Source: Paenibacillus brasilensis
Lineage (GTDB): Bacteria > Bacillota > Bacilli > Paenibacillales > Paenibacillaceae
Assembly (NCBI RefSeq): GCF_009363115.1
Contig: NZ_CP045298.1
Coordinates: 3,221,501 to 3,285,500, forward strand
Direction: 5' to 3'
DNA length: 64,000 bases
Numbering within the stretch: the first letter of the stretch is position 1; the number at the start of each line of letters is the position of its first letter. Positions 53,068 to 61,868 of the stretch are shown here, one piece after another. A model generated the notes under the pieces. The model did not search any database, had not been told where the DNA came from, and saw only the letters and a program-made list of their open reading frames with translations. The position numbers and the translations under genes are program-made.

Positions 53068-54321
53068 ATGAAAGCGATCAGATGGTTCATAATTGTGGCG
53101 GTGTTGACCGCCTTGATTGCCAGTCTGCTGACTGGCTGTGGCAGCGGGCAGAACCAGGATACAGGCGATAAGGTCGAGATCACTTTTGCAGGCTGGGGCT
53201 CTACTCCGGAAGAGACCAGGCTGCTAGATCAAGTGCTGGCTGATTTTGAGCAAAGCCATCCGAATATCAAGGTAAAACGCGAAGTGATCGCTGATCAGTA
53301 TATGGATGTGATCAAGACACGTCTCATTGGCGGCAAGGGTCCAGATGTATTTTATTTGGACGCTATTGAAGCACCGGGTCTGATTGAAACGGGAGCTTTA
53401 GAACCGCTTAATGCCTATGTTTCCCCTGATTTTGATGTGGAGGATTTTGAAAAACCACTGATACATGCATTCCAAAAAGATGGAAAGATATATGGTTTTC
53501 CAAAGGGGTATTCCACGCTTGCGCTTTTTTACAACAAAAAAATGCTTAAAGAAGCGGGTGTGGAGGTTCCAAAAACATGGGATGAGCTGCGGGCTGCCTC
53601 TCGGAAATTAACGAAGGGCAATAAAGTGTACGGTTTCGGGCAAAACCCGGAACTGGCACGAACCTTTTTTATTGCTCAGTCGGCAGGTGGACAGGTGGTT
53701 AAGCAAGGCAGAGCCAACTTCACTGCACCCCAAGTGTTGAATGCCCTTCAGCCTTATGTGGATCAGCATTTGATCGACAAAACGGCAGCGCAGCCCAGCG
53801 ATGTTGGTGCCAGTTGGACCGGTGAGATGTTCGGTCAAGGAAAAGCGGCTATGGTGCTGGAAGGGAACTGGTCGATTCCATTTTTGAAAAATACATTCCC
53901 CAATATTGATTTCGGAACGGCGGAGGTGCCGACGATTCATAATAAAAAAGGAACGATGGCTTTTACGGTGGGGTATGTGATGAATGCCGCTTCACCCCAA
54001 AAACAAGCTTCTTGGGAGCTGATATCCTATTTGACTGGCAAGCAGGGGATGAAAACCTGGACGAGTAAAGGCTTCGAGCTTCCGACTCGCCAATCCGTCG
54101 CCAAGGAATTGGGGTACGATAAAGATCCGGTACTCGGCCCACTCGTTGCAGGCGCCCCTTATGCGACTGTTTGGTCGGCAGGCCCTACACTTCCAACCAT
54201 ATTTAATAACTTCAACAATCAATTTGTAAGCGCTTATATCGGTGAGAGACCATTAAAGGAGGCGCTTCAGGAGGCACAAGATCAAGCCAATGGGGAAATT
54301 CAATTCCAGCTCTATGATTAA
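53068..54321 (+). CDS. ABC sugar-binding lipoprotein
   Basis: The 417-residue extracellular protein has a lipobox (LLTGC, Cys 24) and the SBP type 1 fold: ITFAGWGSTPEETRLLDQVL, GPDVFYLDAIEAPGLIETGA, GYSTLALFYNKKMLKEAGVE, WTGEMFGQGKAAMVLEGNWS. It delivers an oligosaccharide to the permeases encoded next. ATG 53068 has GGAAGGGG upstream; earlier in-frame ATGs lie inside the glycosidase gene. The ATPase is not encoded here and is probably a shared MsmX-type subunit. Confidence 0.9.
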   Translation: MKAIRWFIIVAVLTALIASLLTGCGSGQNQDTGDKVEITFAGWGSTPEETRLLDQVLADFEQSHPNIKVKREVIADQYMDVIKTRLIGGKGPDVFYLDAIEAPGLIETGALEPLNAYVSPDFDVEDFEKPLIHAFQKDGKIYGFPKGYSTLALFYNKKMLKEAGVEVPKTWDELRAASRKLTKGNKVYGFGQNPELARTFFIAQSAGGQVVKQGRANFTAPQVLNALQPYVDQHLIDKTAAQPSDVGASWTGEMFGQGKAAMVLEGNWSIPFLKNTFPNIDFGTAEVPTIHNKKGTMAFTVGYVMNAASPQKQASWELISYLTGKQGMKTWTSKGFELPTRQSVAKELGYDKDPVLGPLVAGAPYATVWSAGPTLPTIFNNFNNQFVSAYIGERPLKEALQEAQDQANGEIQFQLYD

Positions 54322-54342
54322 AACAGTGACGGAGGGTTCAAC

Positions 54343-55242
54343 ATGAAGCGGAGTCTTTCCAGACGGAAATTTAAAGAAGCGGCTCAAGGGTATTTGTTTT
54401 TGCTGCCGACCTTGTTCGTACTGCTTTTTTTCATTATTGGCCCGATTTTCTATGCCATCTATCTTGCATTTCATAAAGTTCAACTGCTTGGCGTTGCCAG
54501 TTCAGAATTCGCTGGTCTGCGAAATTTCACCCGTATCACGGTTGATAATCGCGCCCATATAGCCATCTGGAATACATTAAAATATGTTGTCGTGGTTGTT
54601 CCGATTCAAACGATTCTGGCGATGGTTCTGGCCGCTGTTCTCAATGCGGGCTTGAAAGGACAAAAAATATTCCGGGTCATTTATTTTCTTCCCACGCTTA
54701 CGTCATCTGCTGTGCTTACCCTTATTTTTATGTGGATGTTCAATCAAAACGGGCTAATTAATGAGCTGTTGAGTGCAGTCGGTTTGCCAATATATAACTG
54801 GCTGGGTGATCCGAGAGTGGCCCTGCATTCTATTATGGGAATGAATATTTGGTCGACGGCTCCCTTTTTTATGGTTATTTACTTGGCCGCATTGCAGGAT
54901 ATTCCAAACTCCTTATATGAGGCTGCCGAGCTGGATGGGGCGAACGCCTTCCAGAAATTTTGGAGCGTTACGATGCCCAGCTTGAGACCTGTGACCTCTT
55001 TTGTCGTCATTATGGGATTAATCGGAACATTTCAACTGTTCGACCAATCCTATATTTTCTCGGCGGGATCAGGAGGTCCGAACAACTCGACGCTTACGGT
55101 CGTATTGCTGGTGTATCAATATGCCTTTAAAAACCTGGGCACGATGGGGTACGCCGCTGCGCTGGCGATGACATTGGCGGTGATTATTTTAATCGCAACG
55201 CTAATCCAGCGCAGGTTTTCCAAGGAAGAGTCTTTGAACTAG
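54343..55242 (+). CDS. ABC sugar permease (MalF/UgpA type)
   Basis: The 299-residue membrane protein has six hydrophobic segments and the EAA loop for the ATPase (EAAELDGANAFQKFWSVTMP). The N-terminal FLLPTLFVLLFFIIGPIFYA is typical of CUT1 permeases. ATG follows ACGGAGGG. It forms the membrane channel with the next gene product. Confidence 0.92.
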   Translation: MKRSLSRRKFKEAAQGYLFLLPTLFVLLFFIIGPIFYAIYLAFHKVQLLGVASSEFAGLRNFTRITVDNRAHIAIWNTLKYVVVVVPIQTILAMVLAAVLNAGLKGQKIFRVIYFLPTLTSSAVLTLIFMWMFNQNGLINELLSAVGLPIYNWLGDPRVALHSIMGMNIWSTAPFFMVIYLAALQDIPNSLYEAAELDGANAFQKFWSVTMPSLRPVTSFVVIMGLIGTFQLFDQSYIFSAGSGGPNNSTLTVVLLVYQYAFKNLGTMGYAAALAMTLAVIILIATLIQRRFSKEESLN

Positions 55243-55254
55243 GGAGGGAGCATC

Positions 55255-56082
55255 ATGAACCGTCGAATAGGCATCGGGAAAATTCTATTGTATTTGATTC
55301 TTATCGGTTACGCGGCTGTTACGATAGTTCCATTTTTATGGGCGTTGTCATCGTCATTCAAGCCGCTGGAAGAAATCGTGAACGGAAAAATCAGCTTTAT
55401 TCCCAAGGTATTTACCTTCGACAACTACAATATGATATTTACTCAGCAGCCTTTATTTGGTCGATGGCTGTTGAACAGCCTGGGGATTGGAATTGTCACT
55501 ACGGCGCTCAATCTGCTGTTTAATTCTATGGCAGGCTATGCACTTGCCCGGTTGGATTTTCCGGGGAAAAAGCTGCTGTTCGTCATTATCCTGGGTGTAC
55601 TGATGATCCCGGCCCAGGTTACGATGATTCCGAATTTCCTGATTTTGAAAGGCTTTGGCTGGCTGGATACGTATCAGGGGATGATCATTCCCTCTATGAT
55701 CAGCGCGACATATATTTTTATGATGCGCCAGTTTTTTATCAGCTTTCCGAAAGAACTTGAAGAGGCAGCTGAGATTGATGGCTTAGGACGGTTTGGTGCT
55801 TTTTTTCGCATCGTTCTTCCGTTGGCCCGTCCGGCACTGGCAGCACAGATTATTTTTGTGTTCATGGCGTCGTGGAATGATTTTATGAAACCGTTGATTG
55901 TGATGTCCAGCCCGGAAATGTTTACGTTGCCGCTTGGATTAAATACGTTCAAGGGGCAATATATCAGCTATTGGAATTACATTATGGCGGCTTCCATGAT
56001 ATGTACGCTACCGATCCTCGTTATTTATGCATTCTTTAATCGTTACTTTATCAAGGGAATCACGTTTACGGGCGGTAAATAA
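55255..56082 (+). CDS. ABC sugar permease (MalG/UgpE type)
   Basis: The 275-residue partner permease has six membrane segments and the EAA loop EEAAEIDGLGRFGAFFRIVL. The N-terminal part (TIVPFLWALSSSFKPLEEIV) is standard for CUT1 MalG-type subunits. ATG follows GGGAGGGAGC. It is the last gene of the operon, which ends at the terminator 56086-56128. Confidence 0.92.
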   Translation: MNRRIGIGKILLYLILIGYAAVTIVPFLWALSSSFKPLEEIVNGKISFIPKVFTFDNYNMIFTQQPLFGRWLLNSLGIGIVTTALNLLFNSMAGYALARLDFPGKKLLFVIILGVLMIPAQVTMIPNFLILKGFGWLDTYQGMIIPSMISATYIFMMRQFFISFPKELEEAAEIDGLGRFGAFFRIVLPLARPALAAQIIFVFMASWNDFMKPLIVMSSPEMFTLPLGLNTFKGQYISYWNYIMAASMICTLPILVIYAFFNRYFIKGITFTGGK

Positions 56083-56085
56083 CGA

Positions 56086-56128
56086 AAAGAGGGATATCGT
56101 ACCCATACAGGGCAGATATCCCTTTTTT
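56086..56128 (+). terminator. Terminator of the carbohydrate operon
   Basis: GGGATATC (56091-56098) pairs with GATATCCC (56115-56122), extended by an A-rich/T-rich continuation and ending in TTTTTT. Confidence 0.88.
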
Positions 56129-56208
56129 GATGATCCAAGAGGCTATCGAGATCTACGTAAAAGAACGAGTAGGATCAATAAAGGGGGCGGTCCTACAGGT
56201 TAATGTTC

Positions 56209-57579
56209 TTATTTTGTCGTGGTGACGGTCGTGATGGTTATAGTACCTTCCTTCTGTATCCAATCTACCTTGGCCCCTAACGTCTCGCTGATTAATCGCA
56301 GAGGAAGATAGGCAATACCGTTCACCGTGAAAGGAGGGACGGTAAGCTCGACAGGTCTACCGTTCACTGTTGTTTGGCTGGTTTTGAGATTCAATTGTAG
56401 AGAGACAGGATTAGCTCCAGCCTTGGACTGAATAATGTTCGCTACTTTATTGTTGGAGTCAAAGGTGACTTCGGCCCCCAGCTTGTCAAAAACAGAACGG
56501 AGAGGAATGAACGCCTGCCCGCTTCTAGTAATCACACCGTTACTCAGGGGAACAGGTATACCGTTAAGACGGACGAGAATCGGCTTTTGTACAGGAACTG
56601 GCATACTATAAAGAAACTCATAATCCCCTATACCAAGCTGTGCATGCTTGTTGACCCCCCAGCCCCACAGGGTGCCGTCTGTTTTTTGCATGATTACATG
56701 TCTTGGGCCTGCTTTGATGCTTTGAATATGTTGAGCCAGTAATGTAAAGTGGGCATTCGGCAATAATTTTTCTCCGTCCAAGGACGCTGCATAAACATTT
56801 CCCTCTGTGGTCAGTGCAAGAATGGAACGCTCAACGATGAAGGCGTCTTTAACATTCTTTACACCCGTCAACAGTACAGGAGTATTTTCGTTATGATAGG
56901 TTGTAGCATCCGAGGAGCCTGTGACTGTAGCACCCCAGAACCACAGCCGGCCTTGCCGATCCATCGCAAGATAGGTACGACCATTGGATTTAATCGCCTG
57001 GATTCCTGTTAGGGATTGAATCTGCGCAGCAGATATAGTATCGGATAAGGTGGCATTTGTATCAAATTCCTTGGGCCATGTCCATACGGTACCGTCTTTT
57101 TTTAAGGCTATATTTTTCGCGATTGCCGTAATATCCTTTAAGGAGGAAACAGGTTTAAAACCCTGCAAGCCTTTTGTGTTTTTCCACACACTGCCGTCCT
57201 TTTTCAAGAAGATCCAGCCTTCCTCATATTCCGGTCTTTCTTCATAATAGCTGTCTATATCTGCAACCCCATCGACGCCGGATAGAGGTTGAAAAGGACC
57301 CAAGATGTCGTCATTGTTGAGTCGATCAGCGAAATATATGCTGCCTTCGGTGCTCAGGGCAAGCACATGATTTAAACCACTTACAGCTGCGAGGTTCTGT
57401 AGTCCTTCCAGAGGAATGAATTTCACGGATTCAGAAATGTTGTCTCTGGGTACATACCAAGCGGAATGATCTTGTAAGGTAAATACCAGGTCGCCTTCGT
57501 TGATGATATAAGATAAAAATAATTTCTTGGGAAATATACCCGTATCAATAGACGTTGAATATTTAGAAAGGTTTTCCAC
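56209..57579 (-). CDS. RCC1-like repeat protein with copper-amine-oxidase-type stalk domain
   Basis: The 456-residue protein has an N-terminal series of RCC1/ATS1 beta-propeller repeats (about 30-325: LKKDGSVWKNTKGLQGFKPV, MDRQGRLWFWGATVTG, GTLWGWGVNKHAQLGIGDYE). A copper-amine-oxidase N-terminal-like domain follows (about 335-450: GQAFIPLRSVFDKLGAEVTF, GIAYLPLRLISETLGAKVDW), common on Paenibacillus exported proteins. Unlike relatives it has no signal peptide. The GTG start has a poor ribosome binding site, and the frame remains open upstream through a terminator hairpin. It is probably 5'-truncated or silent. Confidence 0.75.
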   Translation of the reverse strand: MENLSKYSTSIDTGIFPKKLFLSYIINEGDLVFTLQDHSAWYVPRDNISESVKFIPLEGLQNLAAVSGLNHVLALSTEGSIYFADRLNNDDILGPFQPLSGVDGVADIDSYYEERPEYEEGWIFLKKDGSVWKNTKGLQGFKPVSSLKDITAIAKNIALKKDGTVWTWPKEFDTNATLSDTISAAQIQSLTGIQAIKSNGRTYLAMDRQGRLWFWGATVTGSSDATTYHNENTPVLLTGVKNVKDAFIVERSILALTTEGNVYAASLDGEKLLPNAHFTLLAQHIQSIKAGPRHVIMQKTDGTLWGWGVNKHAQLGIGDYEFLYSMPVPVQKPILVRLNGIPVPLSNGVITRSGQAFIPLRSVFDKLGAEVTFDSNNKVANIIQSKAGANPVSLQLNLKTSQTTVNGRPVELTVPPFTVNGIAYLPLRLISETLGAKVDWIQKEGTITITTVTTTK

Positions 57580-57598
57580 AAATTGATGAATTCCAATA

Positions 57599-57646
57599 AA
57601 ATAGCCTCCAAACCCACGATTATAAACGGGTTTGGAGGCTATTTTT
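57599..57646. terminator. Strong bidirectional terminator
   Basis: Two perfect 17-bp arms (57599-57615 and 57628-57644) with a 12-base loop have T runs on both strands. It ends the folD-fchA operon on the minus strand. Confidence 0.9.
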
Positions 57647-57690
57647 TGAGCATGGGAGCAGGGATAACTTGGGACGGTTCTTCCAATGGA

Positions 57691-58326
57691 TTAGCCCGTT
57701 ATTCGGCTGCGCACGATCATTAGGGTTTGTTCTTTGATTTGTGCAATTTCACGCATGAGTGCAGCTGTTTTGGCTTCATAGGATTGTTTGACATCCAAGT
57801 CCTTTAGTGAGGCAAGGTTAATGTCAACGGTAAGCAGGGCGGATTGAGCAGCAGCTTCAAACAGGATTGCGCCTATGCCAAGATCAGAAATGACATTTTT
57901 ATTGGACGACTCCACAATACGGTAGGCATAGGACAATCCGTCCCGGCTTACTTCCAGCAAGCGCATGGGTACCTCAATGGCAGCAATCACTGCGGTCTGT
58001 AGAGAATGGGTACGGTAACGCTTCTCTTCGTCTGTTTCTTTGGGTAGCTTTAGCGCCGTCATGTACTGTTCAAAGGAGCGGATGTCTGCAGCCATCAGTT
58101 CCTCACAGCGTGAAGTCAGGTTTTCCATACTACGAATCACTTCAGTGATTGACTCGTGGATGTGTGCGAATTTTTCTCCTTGTGAAAGGTTGGCGGTCAT
58201 GGAGGTCATAGCGGCCCCCAGTGCCGCAGCCAATGCGGATATACTTCCTCCGCCGGGTGTAGGAGCTGCGCTTCCAGCCTCTTTCAGAAAATGTCCGATG
58301 GAATCCTTCCACGACAGTTCACTCAT
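57691..58326 (-). CDS. fchA: Methenyltetrahydrofolate cyclohydrolase/cyclodeaminase family protein
   Basis: The 211-residue protein matches the FchA/FTCD cyclodeaminase family: LKEAGSAAPTPGGGSISALA at the N-terminus, the substrate-binding helices, and SSNKNVISDLGIGAILFEAA. It converts 5,10-methenyl-THF to 10-formyl-THF or releases ammonia from formimino-THF. Its ATG overlaps the folD stop by 4 bases, so the two are co-translated under the ZTP riboswitch upstream of folD. Some FolD proteins already have cyclohydrolase activity, so the pair may be partly redundant. Confidence 0.9.
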   Translation of the reverse strand: MSELSWKDSIGHFLKEAGSAAPTPGGGSISALAAALGAAMTSMTANLSQGEKFAHIHESITEVIRSMENLTSRCEELMAADIRSFEQYMTALKLPKETDEEKRYRTHSLQTAVIAAIEVPMRLLEVSRDGLSYAYRIVESSNKNVISDLGIGAILFEAAAQSALLTVDINLASLKDLDVKQSYEAKTAALMREIAQIKEQTLMIVRSRITG

Positions 58327-59189
58327 GAATAAACCACCTCTCGGGAGTATTGTTGCAGATCAATCGCTTTGAGCAGATTTTTATACAAGATTGCCGTCGT
58401 TAATGTACCGACACCGCCGGGCACGGGAGAAATCGCATGCACCTTTTCCCCAACGTCTAAAGCGGCATCCCCCACTATTTTTCCCTCCAGCGTCTCATTA
58501 ATTCCCGCATCTACCAAAATAAGACCGGGATGCACCATATCCTGCGTAATGACATCAGGGCATCCGACTGCGACGAAGGCAATGTCTGCATGACTCAAAT
58601 GCTCTGCAATATCGCGTGTGCCCGCATGACAGGCCGTGACGGTAGCATTTTCTCTTTGCAGCATGTGAAAAAGGGGGAGTCCCACAGTCTGGCCGATGCC
58701 GACAAGCGTGACATTTTTGCCTGCCAAGGTGTGACCGTAATGCTTGAGCAGTTCAATACAGGCTTGAGGTGTAGCAGGATACAGTCCAGCCTCGCCTGTG
58801 ACAGTAGCCAGCTTATTGCCCGGGGTAATTCCATCAATATCCTTGTACGGGGCGATGGACTGTTTAATGACGGATGCGGATAGATGCCGGGGAAGGGGCA
58901 ATTCCAGCATAATGCCGTGTACATGTGAAGCTTCATTCAGGCTGTCGATCAGGTGAAGGAGCTCGGCTTCTCTAACATGGCGGTCAAAGGTATGAAGATG
59001 AAAGGAGATGCCCAGCTTCTCCGCTATTTTTTGCTTGGTTCGAGCGTAGTAGGCAGAGGCGGGATCACCTTCTACCAATAGGGTTGCCAGATGGGGACGA
59101 TGTCCTTGCTGTTTTAACTGTTCCACCTGGGAACGAATCGTCGTATACACTTGCTCGGCTGCTTCTTTGGATTTCATAATAATAGCCAT
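58323..59189 (-). CDS. folD: Methylenetetrahydrofolate dehydrogenase/cyclohydrolase
   Basis: FolD oxidises 5,10-methylene-THF with NADP and hydrolyses the methenyl form, feeding 10-formyl-THF to purine synthesis. The 288-residue protein shows SAYYARTKQKIAEKLGISFH (catalytic Tyr and Lys), GIMLELPLPRHL, DIDGIT, the cofactor loop GIGQTVGLPL and the signature PVPGGVGTLTTAIL. Some usual residues are varied (GIGQTVGLP where GRSxxVGxP is common), so cofactor use may differ. ATG follows GAGGAGG. Controlled by a ZTP riboswitch. Confidence 0.92.
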   Translation of the reverse strand: MAIIMKSKEAAEQVYTTIRSQVEQLKQQGHRPHLATLLVEGDPASAYYARTKQKIAEKLGISFHLHTFDRHVREAELLHLIDSLNEASHVHGIMLELPLPRHLSASVIKQSIAPYKDIDGITPGNKLATVTGEAGLYPATPQACIELLKHYGHTLAGKNVTLVGIGQTVGLPLFHMLQRENATVTACHAGTRDIAEHLSHADIAFVAVGCPDVITQDMVHPGLILVDAGINETLEGKIVGDAALDVGEKVHAISPVPGGVGTLTTAILYKNLLKAIDLQQYSREVVYS

Positions 59190-59253
59190 AGCTCAAGCCT
59201 CCTCTGAATTTATCGCGCTAATGATGGAATCAACAGGGTGTCAGGGTCTTGTA

Positions 59254-59395
59254 AACGCAAAAAAGTATTTGCACAAGGTCGTCAAGACAGACGAATCCTC
59301 TGCAAATACTTCTCCCAGGCGAACGGCACGCTTTTGTTTGTATGCTCCCTCGTGGTTTATTCCACTGACTTCGCCAGTCACATACAGCGTTATTT
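59254..59395 (-). promoter_or_regulatory. ZTP (pfl) riboswitch with terminator
   Basis: On the minus strand the leader reads GUGACUGGCG, then GUGG-AAUAAA-CCAC and GGGAGCA, a linker, then CCGUUCGCCUGGG, the conserved ZTP aptamer with its pseudoknot partner. It is followed by AAGTATTTGC...GCAAATACTTTTTT, an intrinsic terminator (about 59312-59256). The class senses ZTP/ZMP when 10-formyl-THF is short and turns on folate one-carbon genes. It stands before folD-fchA, the expected target. Confidence 0.9.
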
Positions 59396-59470
59396 ACTTT
59401 ATATATTAACAAATATTCTCCCGGAAATAAACCCGTGAACCATTGGCAAATAGCTGTACCGATTTAATGA

Positions 59471-59486
59471 TATGACAAATGTCATA
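59471..59486 (+). promoter_or_regulatory. DesR-type binding palindrome upstream of des
   Basis: TATGACA-AA-TGTCATA is a perfect inverted repeat. A further TTTATGAC half-site lies about 20 bases on, and a -10 box TATACT lies at 59532-59537 without a good -35. That layout fits an activator-dependent promoter. Confidence 0.75.
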
Positions 59487-59611
59487 CTCCCGAACTGACG
59501 TTTATGACTACAGCGGTGAGAGGCTGTTCCTTATACTGAGGTTAGATCTACATGCACGTCTGACGAGATCAAGGTACAGGGCGTCATTTTAAAGGAGGAT
59601 CAACATTAGGT

Positions 59612-60667
59612 ATGGCACAACTTCCATTAGCACAATTGAAAAAAAATATGGCTCCTTACGAAAAAATAAACACCAAATCCAGCGTTCTGCAGCTTATTAA
59701 CACTTTGGGCCCGCTGATCTTGCTATGGTATGCGGCTTATCTCAGTCTGTCGGTATCCTATTGGCTGACGCTTCCGATTGCCGTTATTGCCTCGGGGTTT
59801 GTGGTAAGGACATTCATTATTTTTCATGATTGTGGTCATCAGTCCTTCTTCAAAAGCCGCAAGCTGAATGACATTGTAGGAACGATTACAGGTATCATTA
59901 CGCTCTGTCCGTATCGTCAATGGAAAAATAGTCATGCCGTCCACCATGCAACCAGCAGTAATCTCGACAAAAGAGGTACAGGTGATATGTGGGTACTTAC
60001 GGTAGAAGAGTACGCACAGGCTTCTATATGGACACGGCTGGCTTATCGCATATACCGGAATCCTTGGGTTATGTTCGGATTAGGTCCGATCTATACTTTT
60101 TTGCTTACCTATCGGTTTAACGTCAAAACAGCGAAGCGCAAGGAAAAAATAAACACTTATGTTACAAATATATCTATCGTTGCCTTATATGCATTGTTGT
60201 GTTGGGCTATCGGCTGGCAGTCGTTTCTTCTGATACAGGTGCCTATCTTTTTTGTTTCAGGCATGCTGGGAATCTGGCTGTTTTATGTGCAGCATCAGTT
60301 TGAGGATTCATATTTTGAGCATGATGAAGAGTGGAGCTATATCAATGCAGCCGTAGAGGGCAGCTCTTACTACAAGCTTCCTAAAGTATTGCAATGGATT
60401 ACGGGGAATATCGGTTTTCATCATGTCCATCACTTGAGTCCAAAAGTGCCGAATTATAATCTGGAGAAGGCACATGAAGCGACACCATTGCTGCAGAAAG
60501 CAACCACCATCACTATGAGCAGCAGTCTGCAATCTTTGAAGTTCCGGCTTTGGGATGAAAGCACAAAAACCTTTTTGACCTTTAAACAAGTGAAGCCGCT
60601 GCTGGGCAAACGTGTTACCGTTACCAAACCCATTCCTGCACCTGTTGTGAGCACAGAAAGAAAATGA
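59612..60667 (+). CDS. des: Acyl-lipid desaturase (cold-induced, DesA-like)
   Basis: The 351-residue membrane enzyme introduces a cis double bond into phospholipid acyl chains. The three histidine boxes are HDCGH (FHDCGHQSF), HAVHH (NSHAVHHATSS) and HHVHH (GFHHVHHLSP), with four membrane spans between. The start ATG lies 13 bases after AAAGGAGG, rather far. It is followed by the kinase and regulator of the same pathway, and a DesR-type palindrome lies upstream, as in B. subtilis des-desKR. Confidence 0.93.
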   Translation: MAQLPLAQLKKNMAPYEKINTKSSVLQLINTLGPLILLWYAAYLSLSVSYWLTLPIAVIASGFVVRTFIIFHDCGHQSFFKSRKLNDIVGTITGIITLCPYRQWKNSHAVHHATSSNLDKRGTGDMWVLTVEEYAQASIWTRLAYRIYRNPWVMFGLGPIYTFLLTYRFNVKTAKRKEKINTYVTNISIVALYALLCWAIGWQSFLLIQVPIFFVSGMLGIWLFYVQHQFEDSYFEHDEEWSYINAAVEGSSYYKLPKVLQWITGNIGFHHVHHLSPKVPNYNLEKAHEATPLLQKATTITMSSSLQSLKFRLWDESTKTFLTFKQVKPLLGKRVTVTKPIPAPVVSTERK

Positions 60668-60725
60668 ATTGTACGCATTTCGATATGATAAGATAAGGGA
60701 TAAAAGCAAGGTGAAGGAGAGAAGG

Positions 60726-61868
60726 GTGAGCAGGATGCAAAAATGGTATCAGATTTTCCAAAAAAATACGGGGCTTAGCCCTTATGTGTGGGTTGTCTTT
60801 TATATCCTGCCCTTTTATTACTTCAGCTCCTCCTCGACAAGTCATATTATCCTGGGCACGGCGATTATTTTAGTGTTTTTTGCTTGTTATGTACTGGCTT
60901 TTGTCTCGAAAGGCTGGCTCATATACTTCTGGACCAGTGTACAGATTGTTATATCAATTACCATGACGCTGCTGTTCAGCTATATGTATTTTTCCATATT
61001 TATTGCTTATCTGATCGGTAATATTAAAAGTAAAGCCGCATTCACAACACTGTATATTCTCCTGATGGTTATTACCATTGGACTGATCAATTATGGTTTT
61101 GTTTCTGAAAATCCTGTTTTTATTAAACAGATTCCTTTTATTTTGCTCAATCTGATTGGTGTGATTCTTCTTCCGATCACGAATTTTAATCGTAACAAAA
61201 GTGATCGGCTTCAGGTACAATTAGAGGATGCCAATAAGAAAATATCGGAACTGATTAAGCTGGAAGAGCGCCAGAGAATTGCACGTGATCTGCACGATAC
61301 CTTGGGTCAGAAGCTGTCACTCATCGGGCTGAAAAGCGATTTGGCGGGCAAACTGATGGATCAGCACCCGGAGCGGGCTCGTGTTGAAATTAACGATGTT
61401 CGGCTTACGGCGAGAAGCGCGTTAAAAGAAGTACGGGAAATGGTGACTCAAATGCGCGGCATGCGATTAGAGGATGAGTTACTGCGCATTCGGCAGATTT
61501 TAAAGGCTGCCCATATTGAATTGACCCTGGAGGGCGACCCGAAGCTGAAGCATACGTCGTTAATGAACGAAAATGTGCTTAGTATGTGCATGAAGGAGGC
61601 GGTAACCAATGTGGTTAAGCACAGTGGAGCTACCGCTTGTTCTATCACCATTGAGCCGTCTCGGAAGGAGTTGACCCTTCGGATTCAGGATAACGGGACA
61701 GGCGTTATAGGGGAAAATGCAGTTTTTCGAGGTCATGGCCTGCGAGGAATAAAGGAAAGACTCGAATTTGTGAACGGATGTATGGAGCTGCATTCAGATC
61801 AGGGAACAACTCTGGTCATTAAAGTGCCGAATATCACTGAAAGGCCGAACGAGGAGGTGGGGCCATGA
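60726..61868 (+). CDS. desK: Membrane-thickness sensor histidine kinase
   Basis: The 380-residue kinase has about five membrane segments (to residue ~150), a linker coiled coil (LEDANKKISELIKLEERQRI), the HisKA_3 box with the phospho-His (RDLHDTLGQKLSLIGLKSDL) and an HATPase domain (MCMKEAVTNVVKHSG, DNGTG, GHGLRGIKERLEFV). GTG 60726 is preferred because AAGGAG lies 6 bases upstream. It should switch from phosphatase to kinase on cooling, when the bilayer thickens. It overlaps desR by 4 bases. Confidence 0.92.
   Translation: MSRMQKWYQIFQKNTGLSPYVWVVFYILPFYYFSSSSTSHIILGTAIILVFFACYVLAFVSKGWLIYFWTSVQIVISITMTLLFSYMYFSIFIAYLIGNIKSKAAFTTLYILLMVITIGLINYGFVSENPVFIKQIPFILLNLIGVILLPITNFNRNKSDRLQVQLEDANKKISELIKLEERQRIARDLHDTLGQKLSLIGLKSDLAGKLMDQHPERARVEINDVRLTARSALKEVREMVTQMRGMRLEDELLRIRQILKAAHIELTLEGDPKLKHTSLMNENVLSMCMKEAVTNVVKHSGATACSITIEPSRKELTLRIQDNGTGVIGENAVFRGHGLRGIKERLEFVNGCMELHSDQGTTLVIKVPNITERPNEEVGP

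Noticed and set aside
57423..57617. Small open frame over the start of the RCC1-like gene
   Set aside because: It overlaps the RCC1-like frame and a terminator hairpin, and shows no coding features.
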